Shown here piece after piece: positions 1 to 8,487 of a stretch of 64,000 nt of DNA (positions within the stretch are counted from its first letter, which is position 1; every line of letters starts with the position of its first letter). Below the pieces are notes generated by a model, which worked only from the letters and a program-made list of their open reading frames with translations, was not told the DNA's origin and searched no databases. A program made the translations under genes and the position numbers. The DNA comes from Hysterangium stoloniferum. Lineage: Eukaryota; Basidiomycota; Agaricomycetes; Hysterangiales; Hysterangiaceae. Where the stretch lies: assembly GCA_015178975.1 (NCBI GenBank), contig WHVD01000018.1:350001-414000 (forward strand), given 5' to 3'.

Positions 1-588
1 CCGAGGCTTCTTCATGGACCCTTACACCTGCCTACTTGTCAGTGTGTCACTTCAATGCTGACAGCGAGGTATGGGTAACACACTTGAGCACCATCCATTT
101 TCATGGCAAGTTCATTCAGCAGGTGAGTTGTTACACACTCCTTAGCAGATTCTGACTTCCATGGCCACCATCCTGCTGTCTAGATGAACTCACACATTTT
201 GTGGTGTCTGATGAGCGTGTATTCTGGCACCTTAACCTTGTGATTGGTTCATCCCACATCGCCAGTTCTGCTTACCAAAAATGGCCCACTAGAGACTCTC
301 ATTCGCCAAGCGGTCCAATCGAGTGACGGCTTGTTCTTACATATTTAAAGTTTGAGAATGGGTTAAGGTTGTTTCAACCCAAGGCCCCTAATCATTCGCT
401 TTACCACATAAATCTGATACGAGTCTCTGCTATCCTGAGGGAAACTTCGGCAGGAACCAGCTACTAGATGGTTTGATTAGTCTTTCACCCCTATACCCAA
501 GTTCGACAATCGATTTGCACATCAGAATCACTATGAGCCTCCACCAGAGTTTCCTCTGGCTTCACCCTACTCAGGCATAGTTCACCAT
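1..588 (-). pseudogene. 28S rRNA fragment (internal part), decayed
   Basis: The reverse complement reads as the well-known 28S stretch that starts at ATGGTGAACTATG and continues through the conserved 'CTAGTAGCTGGTTCC' and 'GGTAAGCAGAACTGGCGATG' regions (seen here as degenerate forms) to the left edge. It carries many C-to-T and G-to-A changes at former CpG sites, so it is probably not a functional gene. It ends abruptly at 588, exactly where the plus-strand 28S piece ending at 8038 would continue. It may extend beyond position 1. Confidence 0.9.
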
Positions 589-1665
589 TGTTGAATTTTA
601 ATATCTGTGGGAGTTGAACTGGTTTAGCATGGAAGTATGATTGTGAGTTCCGTTCCTTTTCTTCTTTCCGCACTTTTTGCAATGATCCCAGTCACTCATT
701 CTGTACCTCTGTCACAACCATCACAAGTCACAATATTGTCATGAATATTCAAAGGTAACTTTCAACAACTCTTTGACTCATTGAATTCAACTTGACAAAC
801 CCAAACATTATTCGACAACATCGAATCTCTTTTGACATGTCTCATTTCGACATCATGAATGATTTCATTATTAGTTCATAACATAGTCATAATGATACTA
901 AGAAAAGCATAAAAGGGCTACAAAAGGAGTGAGGGAAGTCAGTCGAAATATCTGTAAATTAGTGATACTAGTAATCTATCTTGTCATAACTTCTTCGACA
1001 AGTACTTCCATGAGTTCTCGCGACTGGTAATAGCCTCTTACTTCATTGACAGGGCGAATATATACTTCGTCGAATGAGGCTTTCGAGTTCGATCAGTAGA
1101 ATATTATTCAACTTTATTGAAGAATAATCGATTCATGACAACCTCATGATCTGGATCATAGCTACAGTGCAACGGGCGAACTCTAAAGCCTCATGGAGTT
1201 CATTCGAGGATAGAATTATAACCGAAGCTTGAAGTTTGTGTGCCTTCCTCCTTCCACCATAATTCCCACCATGACCAATACTTCATCCCCAAGGCTCATA
1301 TTCTTGCATTGAGAATGCTTTAAAAAAATGTATATAGTTCAATTTGGAAAGTGGCCAGAAAAATCTAATTAATATATCTCACAATTTCAAAATCAATAAA
1401 TGAACTTTATAATTTCCACAAACTTTGTATTCTCCGCGAATTTCGAGGTATTTTATCGCGAATATGAAACTCAACAGTGTGACATGTGGTAGCCTCCATT
1501 TCTATGCAGGGTAGCAACACTGGGGTTCTCAAAAAAGCATTGTGATGGTACATCGAATCTTCCTTTATGAGTAGTATCTATGAGTGCTTGTGATTTATTT
1601 GCCGATGTCACTGTGACACGCTCGCAATTCTAAGGATGAGGACGATTGACGCTAATTTAGCTTCT
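589..1665. other. Gene-poor stretch with an LTR-like repeat (family H)
   Basis: No convincing gene. From about 709 (TGTCACAACCATCACA) to about 1100 the sequence is a diverged relative of the stretch at 17834-19000, sharing TGTCACAAC, a CTTTCAACA-TTTGACT run, a TTTGACAT..CATCATGAATGATTT-like block and AAATATCTGTA. I read both as copies of one old LTR or LTR-like family, called H here. 1100-1665 is AT-rich and shows nothing I recognise. Confidence 0.4.
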
Positions 1666-2052
1666 TTAAGTACTTACATTAATAAATCTAGCCTCTGCGT
1701 CCGTCCGTGCATGCTGGGGCCAATCGCCGTGACTCATGTATCGATGGCACCGGTACGCTGTGGGCACTGCTCGAACCTTGTCTCTCTGAGTCAGATCTGA
1801 TGACACGACACACACACACCCGGATATGTGCAGCGAGGAGCTGTAACCGCACGGCTGCACGCAAGTGACGCCACCAGTGTGAATGAGAATCCCACGCTTG
1901 ATTGACCACGGTCTGGCTCTTGCCATACACATCACATTACCTCCATCGTCACGTAGGACCTTCTCCCACTGATCCATTACGTGCAGATGTCTCTCAAGGA
2001 TTGGGGGAAAGCTTACATGTCGGGAGCTGTAATCGATACACCGGAAGATCAT
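1666..2052 (-). CDS. Hypothetical ORF, 128 aa
   Basis: Open frame of 128 codons on the minus strand, divergent from the F-box gene that starts at 2460. I recognise no domain. Composition (His, Cys, Arg spread evenly) is neither clearly coding nor clearly random. A second open frame overlaps it on the same strand, which argues for chance. It could be an exon of a decayed gene. Kept only as a low-confidence candidate. Confidence 0.2.
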   Translation of the reverse strand: MIFRCIDYSSRHVSFPPILERHLHVMDQWEKVLRDDGGNVMCMARARPWSIKRGILIHTGGVTCVQPCGYSSSLHISGCVCVVSSDLTQRDKVRAVPTAYRCHRYMSHGDWPQHARTDAEARFINVST

Positions 2053-2459
2053 GGTAGACGCTTAAAATTAAACTCGAGAAAATATGTAACTCAGTGTTTG
2101 TGCGCAGTTTGCAAGCAAATGACTGTATATGTATTCACCCATTCATGTAACTAGTAAATGCATTTTAAGTAAAATGATGAAAAAGGAGAAATAAGAAAGG
2201 GTCTTAGCTCAGCACTTTACTCTCGCAATCTGGCATTGGACCGGAGAAATCCGAACGGTGCCGGCCGCACCAAGCCCCATCGATTGGTCAAGGTCCGATC
2301 GCGAATAGATCTTTGTGGAACGAGGTACAGAGGAGGCGTCCGTATGAGAAGTCGCGATGTGCCACCTTTGCTTACCAATGCAGCTATTTATATCAATCGA
2401 GGCAACTTGGCAAGCACCTTCTCTGTCCAAGTCATAGTTTTCATATTATAGGACTATCA

Positions 2460-4322
2460 ATGGCGGGTATCGTCCTTCAAGACCTTCCAGATGAGTTGAT
2501 TATTAAAATACTTCAAGCGTCGGATGTCAGGGATGTGTTACACATTGCATCGGTACGTGGTGTTTCTTCCATACCCACTTATCTTGATAATTCATCCGCT
2601 ATAGACTTGCCATATATTGCATGAAATTGTCCAACATTCCCTCATATTACAATATAAGATTCAGCTCTTTGCCTACGGGTTAGAGGATACAGGTTCTAAC
2701 TCCAAGTTAGGACTCGCGGCGAAGTTCAGCGAAGCCAGAACACTGACCCAAAACTGGGCAAATCTGCAGTTCCGTGAAACAGAGACCATAGAGTTCATTT
2801 GGTGTACACCGACAATAGGAGATGTCTCGAGTTATGGAATTCGCGACAACCGCCAACATACTCTGATAACCAGGATAGGATTTATTAGACACCGGTCCAT
2901 TGCTCATAATTATGACACAAAGCATTGGACGACGCCACATTTAGGCATGGAAATTCTCACTCTCACATATGATCCCTCTCAGAATTTAGTCGCGGCCGTC
3001 GTTTTCCTTCCTGCGCAGTACGTTTTGTGTCACTCCCTCGTCACCGTTTGCTGACTAAGTTTTAGACGGCGATTCCCTTCTCTGGAGCATGAAATCCGCC
3101 TTCTTACCATGGACACATCAATACCTCATCCAAGAGCAGATCACGATACCCTTCGATATACCCCGCACTTCAACAATACTGGTTACAATATATGCCTCAT
3201 CCAGATAAACCAGGATTATCTCGCACTGTTCACACGTCATGAATACACTGACGTGCAAGAGATCTTCATTTGGAATTGGAGAACAGGAAAGCTTGTGACT
3301 GTGAGTACACTCCGAGAACAAGTCTCAGAGGCCCCAGGTTACTTCCACACTGTCACAGGATTACAGATGGTCAACAATGGAGCTAGATTTACAGATAATG
3401 TCCTTTGCATTAATATCTCCCCGTCACTTTGCGGTGACCAAGGTTTCAAAGTCTGGCATGTGTCCACCTACAATCGAGGTGTATGATTTCCATTTGCCGC
3501 CGTCAGATCAATCAAAAAGTCCAAGGCTTGTGCGGTCATTTCAGCTACCTGAGTTGGCTTCCGGTACAGGTGTTTTAGAGGCAAAAATTGATATTGGGAC
3601 GTATTCGAGCGGGGAGTATGAAGCCTTACGCCCTTTCAGGTCGGATCCACTTTGCCGGTTATTAATTGTGTCCATTATTCTTTATTCGGAAATGGGAGAA
3701 GGCCGTATGGAATACAAACTTTTCATGATGCAGTCCACTCTTTTAGACACGGCATTCCAATTCAATGCCTTGATCCCTTGGAATGTCTGGGGACCAAGCC
3801 GCACACGATTGCTCAAAGTCTCTCATCAACGTCGATGCCCTGGCGCGGCATTTGCTGCAAGATATGCAGTTCTTGAAGAGGTCAATTCTAACTTGTATAC
3901 TTCGCCACAGCCACGTCAATTGGTTGTCCTGGATTTTCATCCTATGCGGTGCAGGAAAGGTGAGTTAACTGTTTTGTACAATATGTCTTGCATCACTCAT
4001 ACAATATTCAAGAAGCCAACAATGATATTTTCTCCAGCGAATTGCCGGGGTTGACTGAGAGCTACCCGGCTTCTTCGCCCACAGTGATCAGTGATCGTCA
4101 ATTTTGGCAATCTGATATTGTAACCACGTTGCCATATCGTGAAGCTACCAGGATAATGGCCTATAACTATGATTCTGTTTGTATCAGTGACGACTGTGTG
4201 ATTACCATGAGAGTATATTCACTAATAGAGGTGGGACATATTAATTCTTGTGACATCAGCTAATACAGGGCTAAACCCAGGATGAATCTCGCTCACCGGC
4301 GGTCTACATCTTCTATTTCTAG
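2460..4322 (+). CDS. F-box protein, six exons, about 533 aa
   Basis: Likely an SCF ubiquitin-ligase substrate receptor. The N-terminus carries a short F-box: LPDELIIKIL at residues 9-18, running into ASDVRDVLHIAS and continuing across intron 1 into TCHILHEIVQHSLILQYKI. The rest is the long beta-rich region usual in agaricomycete F-box proteins; I see no clear WD or LRR repeat. Exons by eye: 2460-2552, 2605-3017, 3066-3300, 3359-3959, 4013-4230 and 4281-4322; all introns are GT-AG, 48-58 bp, and the joined length is a multiple of three (1602 nt). ATG 2460 is chosen because the F-box begins a few residues later. The last exon is short and its acceptor is the least certain: two nearer AGs give immediate stops. 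The gene looks intact although it lies inside a proposed inversion between ribosomal DNA pieces. Confidence 0.8.
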
Positions 4323-5417
4323 GCATATTCAATCTTTTATACTCCTGGTTAATCAGTTGTCGTCAGGTGATTATTGTATGAAGGTGCACAGCCTGTGAAG
4401 AGGCACGCGGAACCATCACGGTCGTGTCATGGGACTACATGTGTCAGTTTGTTGAACGCACTTGGTATTACAGAAAATAACAATTTCAAAATTACCCCCA
4501 TGCGTACATTGTTAATTCAATTTTATAATAAATCTAACGCACCCTTATACTACATTTGGTTTTCGCAAAGAAAGTATGTTGTCGGATTGAATGCTAATTG
4601 GGAGCAATTGGTGGGTTCAAGTTGGTGGCACAAACACTATGCGATTGTAAACCATTCTGCCCATAACCCATCCATGTAATGTCGGATCTCTGGTGCTGTT
4701 TGGCTGTAGGGGTGATGGTAATGCTGGGTAGCTCGAATCTGTCGCATTATTAACCAGGTAATTCCTGAGCAGGCTAATTTACTCATTAAATTGACAGAAA
4801 GGTAGGTAAACTGTCCATAACTTCACAATAAGGCTCGGACTTGTCACTGAGAATGGTGTCGCATCTAAGAGCTTTCTTGGAAAGGATGTGTCCATCATAG
4901 TCATTTCTCCTCCCTAGCTGGGGTTTGGCGGGGAAGAGGAAAGGGGGGTTAGGAAGCTTTGTACAGCAGGGAGCATGTACAAAGCCACCGGGGAAAATGT
5001 ATTTATACACGACACGATCGAGGCACCAGATCGCGGAAGTTTTGCGGGCCTTATAATGATGATGATGATCTCCCAATTTGGCACGCGAGTATGTGCGACT
5101 AGTGAGATTGACTAAAAATTGTGAAATCACTTATTATAACATCTGAGATACAATAGCATAATGTGTATCAAATTGGGGGCTAGTGAATAATGATATCTTG
5201 TCTTACTATAGTTTGAAGGTCTATGTATCCTTATGGGAGTGTGGACACTTGTGGGTGCATAGATGTTTGTGGGGCATATAGGTACAGAAGCCATATGTAC
5301 AATAGTGAGCACAATGGATGGTAGAGACACTTTTAACCCAGAACCCCCACCTGCAACAACCGCAAGTTGTGGTTTAGGAATTGCTTATTCATCCTGCACA
5401 TAGGACTTCACACTACT
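4323..5417. other. Intergenic; one weak ORF at 4374-4679
   Basis: Downstream of the F-box gene. A 101-codon plus-strand frame (4374-4679) ends shortly before a stretch with no coding signal. It shows no domain and may be 3' UTR or chance. The minus-strand frame 4786-5130 contains a run of His codons from a (ATG/ATC) simple repeat near 5056 and looks non-coding. Nothing else found. Confidence 0.4.
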
Positions 5418-5617
5418 TGTTATGACTGTGTCACAACCCAATGGTCCCCGAGGATACTACCGTCTACTGACATTTCTAGTTATTGATCAAGTCATCGTAT
5501 TGGAAACCATCAGTAACCTGACACTGACGTATACCCTCATGGCGATCAGACCCCATTTATGCCCCTGTCAAGTTATACTTGTACTATCCAGTTATACTTT
5601 GATATGTCCTCTTTTAC
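5418..5617 (+). repeat. LTR family A, 5' fragment fused to 18S
   Basis: Starts TGTTATGACTGTGTCA and matches the first 200 bp of the LTR-A copies at 58119 (plus) and 17858-18665 (minus), including the 'TTGATCAAGTCAT' and 'CCCCATTTA' blocks. The match stops at about 5617 within CTTTTAC and the next base is already 18S rRNA, so the LTR is truncated at the rDNA junction. Confidence 0.75.
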
Positions 5618-5741
5618 AAAATAGGACGTGCAGTTCTATTTTGTTGGTTTCTAGAGTCACTGTAATGATTAATAGGGATAGTTGGGGGCATTATTATTCA
5701 GTTGCTAGAGGTGAAGTTCTTGGATTTACTGAAGACTAACT

Positions 5742-5784
<43 letters not shown>

Positions 5785-5878
5785 AGGTTAGGGGATTGAA
5801 AACAATCAGATACTGTTGTAGTCTTAACAGTAAACTATGCCGACTAGGGATCGGACGACCTCAATTTGATGTGTTGTT

Positions 5879-5909
<31 letters not shown>

Positions 5910-6692
5910 CTGGGGGGGGAGTATGGTTGCAAGGCTGAAACTTAAAGGAATTGACAGAAGGGCACCACCAGGAGTGGAGCCTGCAGCTTAATTTGACTCA
6001 ACACGGGGAAACTCACCAGGTCCAGACATAAATAGGATTGACAAATTGATAGGATTGACAAATTGATAGGATTGACAAATTGATAGGATTGACAAATTGA
6101 TAGGATTGACAAATTGATAGGATTGACAAATTGATAGCTCTTTCTTGATTTTATGGGTGGTGGTGCATGACCGTTCTTAGTTGGTGGAGTGATTTGTCTG
6201 GTTAATTCTGATAACAAATGAGACCTTCCCGTGCTAAATAGCCTGGCCATCTTTGGCTGGTCGTTGGCTTCTTAGATGGACTATCAGCGACTAGCTGATG
6301 GAAGTTGGAGGCAATAACAGGTCTGTGATGCCCTTAGATGTTCTGGGCCACATACACGCTACACTGACAGAGCTAGGGGGTTTATCACCTAGGCCGGAAG
6401 GTCCGGGTAATCTTGTGAAACTCTGTCATGCTGGGGATAGAGCATTGCAATTATTGCTCTTCAATGAGGAATTCTTAGTAGGCATGAGTCATCAGCTTGC
6501 GTCAATTATGTCCCTACCCGTTGTACACACTGCCTGTCACTACTACCGATTGAACGGCTTAGTGAGGTCTTTGGATTGGCTTTGGGGAGCTGGAGATGGC
6601 ACCCTGTTGCAGAGAAGTCAATCAAACTTGGTCATTTAGAGGAAGTAAAAGTCGTAACAAGGTTTCTGTAGGTGAACCTGTGGAAGGATCAT
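5618..6692 (+). pseudogene. 18S rRNA, 3' two-thirds, decayed
   Basis: Begins at ATAGGACGTGC and runs to the 3' end GTAGGTGAACCTGTGGAAGG-ATCAT. The universal 3' blocks are visible: GAATTGAC..AAGGGCACCACCAGGAG and AAGTCGTAACAAGG. It differs from a functional fungal 18S mostly by C-to-T and G-to-A at CpG, e.g. ACTGCCTGTCACT where fungi have ACCGCCCGTCGCT. The 5' part of the gene is missing. It also has a six-fold 17-bp expansion (separate entry). Almost certainly a pseudogene. Confidence 0.93.
6034..6135 (+). repeat. 17-bp tandem repeat, six exact copies, inside 18S
   Basis: Unit AGGATTGACAAATTGAT repeated six times without a mismatch (6 x 17 = 102 bp). A normal fungal 18S has this sequence once (as AGGATTGACAGATTGAT), just before AGCTCTTTC. 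All copies carry the same G-to-A change, so the expansion happened after that mutation, i.e. after the gene had started to decay. Confidence 0.95.
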
Positions 6693-6835
6693 AGTGCCTT
6701 CGAGGTGCGATATCTCACATCTGTGCACCTGGCAGACATCTCGAGACTTTTGAGGTGTTCACTACATTTTTTACAATGATGCATGTAACGAAAGCATGTC
6801 TCTTGAGCTCTACAGAGCGCAAACAATGTTAATAC
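6693..6835 (+). other. ITS1 (decayed rDNA)
   Basis: Spacer between the 18S 3' end and the 5.8S start. About 143 bp, AT-rich. Includes the inverted pieces CATCTCGAGA and the CATGTAACGAAAGCATGT stem typical of a short ITS1. The species cannot be named from it by eye, and it may have drifted. Confidence 0.8.
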
Positions 6836-6992
6836 AACTTTCAACAACAGATCTCTTGGCTTTCGCATCAATGAAGAATGCCGCGAAAGTGCGAAATGTA
6901 ATGTGAATTGCAGAATTCAGTGGATCATTGAACCTTTGAATGCATCTTGCACTCCTTGGTATTCCAAGGAGCATGCCTGTTTGAGTGTCATT
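6836..6992 (+). pseudogene. 5.8S rRNA, full length, slightly decayed
   Basis: Runs from AACTTTCAACAACAGATCTC to TTTGAGTGTCATT, about 157 bp as expected. The internal landmarks GCATCAATGAAGAA and GAATTGCAGAATTCAGT are intact. CpG-type changes such as CAACAACAGAT for CAACAACGGAT mark it as part of the same relic unit. Confidence 0.92.
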
Positions 6993-7192
6993 AAGTCTCT
7001 TGAGTCCGAGTCTCTTTTGACTCGGGGTTTGGATTTGGATGTTTGCCATCTCACGAGGACAGCTTGTCTCAAAATGTATTAGCTGTTCCCATCTCCACAG
7101 ACAATGGTGTGATAAATGAAACTCGCTTGCATCTTGTGGTAATGAAAATGGAGGATGGCTCACAGTCATCCTTTTTGGACAATACACATGTC
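6993..7192 (+). other. ITS2 (decayed rDNA)
   Basis: About 200 bp between 5.8S and 28S. Contains the pyrimidine-rich and hairpin pieces expected of ITS2, such as GAGTCCGAGTC..GACTCGGG at 7000-7027 and GAGGATGGCTC. No gene. Confidence 0.8.
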
Positions 7193-8038
7193 ATCTGACC
7201 TCAAATCAGGTAGGACTACCCACTGAACTTAAGCATATCAATAAGTGGAGGACAAGAAACTAACAAGGATTCCCCTAGTAACAGTGAGTGAAGTGGGAAG
7301 AGCTCAAATTTGTAATCTGGTGGTCTCTGGCCATCCAAGTTGTAGTGTGGAGAAGCGTCTTCCATGCCAGACCGTGTACAAGTCCCTTGGAACAGGGTGT
7401 CATAGAGGGTGAGAATCCCGTCTCTGACACAGACTGCCAGTGCTCTGTGATGCACTCTCAAAGAGTTGAGTTGTTTGGGAATGCAGCTCAAAATGGGTGG
7501 TAAATTCCATCTAAAGCTAAATATTGGCAAAAGACCGATAGCAAACAAGTACCATGAGGGAAAGATGAAAAGCACTTTGGAAAGAGAGTTAAACAGTATG
7601 TGAAATTGTTGAAAGGAAAATGCTTGAAGTCAGTCGCGTCTTCCAAGACTCAGCTGGGTTTCTTACCCAGTGTACTTCTCGGTGTCGACAGGCCAGCATC
7701 AATTTCAACCATCGGAGAAAGGCTCTGGGAATGTGGTACCTTTGGGTGTGTTATAGCCCTCTGTCGTATGTGACGGTCGGGATTGAGGACCACAGCGTGC
7801 CCTTCACTGGACTGGGGTTCACCCACGTAACATGCTTAGAATGCTGGTGTAATGGCTTTAAGTGACCCATCTTGAAACACAGACCAAGGAGTTTAACATG
7901 CCTGCAAGTGCTTGGATGGAAAACCCGAGCGTGTAATGAAAGTGAAAAGGTCAGGACCTCTGTTGTGGAGGGCACCAATGCCCAGACCAGACCTTCTGTG
8001 ACAGTTCCAAGGTAGAGCATGTATGTTGGGACCCGAAA
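7193..8038 (+). pseudogene. 28S rRNA 5' fragment (D1-D2 region), decayed
   Basis: Starts TCTGACCTCAAATCAGG, followed by GAACTTAAGCATATCAATAA, the standard 28S start. The D1/D2 landmarks GTGAAATTGTTGAAAGG and GCATGTATGTTGGGACCCG are visible. It stops at ACCCGAAA (8031-8038). The normal continuation (G-ATGGTGAACT) is found on the minus strand at 588. CpG decay as in the rest of the unit. Confidence 0.92.
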
Positions 8039-8422
8039 TGTCTTGTCAGATGGGAGTGTTAGATATAGTCACTCAGCACATTGAGACACATTGTAGCATC
8101 AGGCTAAAAGGCCTATGTTGTGTGCCACTGTGGGTCCATGTTGATCCACATCCAGCACCCTATCATTCTAACAAAGCTCTGAAGTCCAATTGGTTGAAGT
8201 GTTGAGATTATTTGCGCAGTTCTAAATAATACTCTCAGTGAGTGATAAACCTTTACTATAACATGTATTGTTGTCTACCTAAATAATACTGAATTAATAG
8301 TAAGTAAACTATTAATGTAGAAGTAGGGGAAAATTGCATACCTCTCAGTGAGTGATAAACCTTCACTGAGAGGCTACGCGATCGGTCTATACTATATAGT
8401 ATCCATAAGCATAATGCAACTA
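8039..8422. other. Non-coding stretch after the rDNA break, with hairpins
   Basis: No gene found. Holds a direct repeat of CTCTCAGTGAGTGATAAACC (8232 and 8342, 110 bp apart), a perfect 9-bp inverted repeat ATTAATAGT/ACTATTAAT at 8293-8316, and a perfect 11-bp stem CCTCTCAGTGA/TCACTGAGAGG at 8341-8373 with an 11-nt loop. This could be the end of a small inverted-repeat element. Confidence 0.5.
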
Positions 8423-8487
8423 TACAGTTACCCTATACTGCGTTCCAGCTTACCAAAGGTAGCTTACATAACGCTAATATTTCAACA
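8423..8487 (+). repeat. 65-bp repeat just upstream of the Crinkler-like pseudogene
   Basis: Differs from the reverse complement of 21589-21653 at only 4 of 65 positions, and the last 43 bases are identical, including CAGCTTACCAAAGGTAGC and ACGCTAATATTTCAACA. It ends on the A of an ATG at 8487 that could start the next gene, so it may be a promoter or 5' leader. No such ATG follows the second copy. Confidence 0.7.

Noticed and set aside
491..682. Minus-strand 63-codon frame overlapping the 28S piece
   Set aside because: Its C-terminal half lies within rRNA sequence; used only as weak support for the inversion.
5942..6250. 102-codon minus frame with a repeated SICQSYQFVNPIN pattern
   Set aside because: It is the antisense translation of the 17-bp array in the 18S pseudogene.
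6810..7187. Long frame across ITS1-5.8S-ITS2
   Set aside because: Ribosomal spacer and 5.8S; no protein expected.
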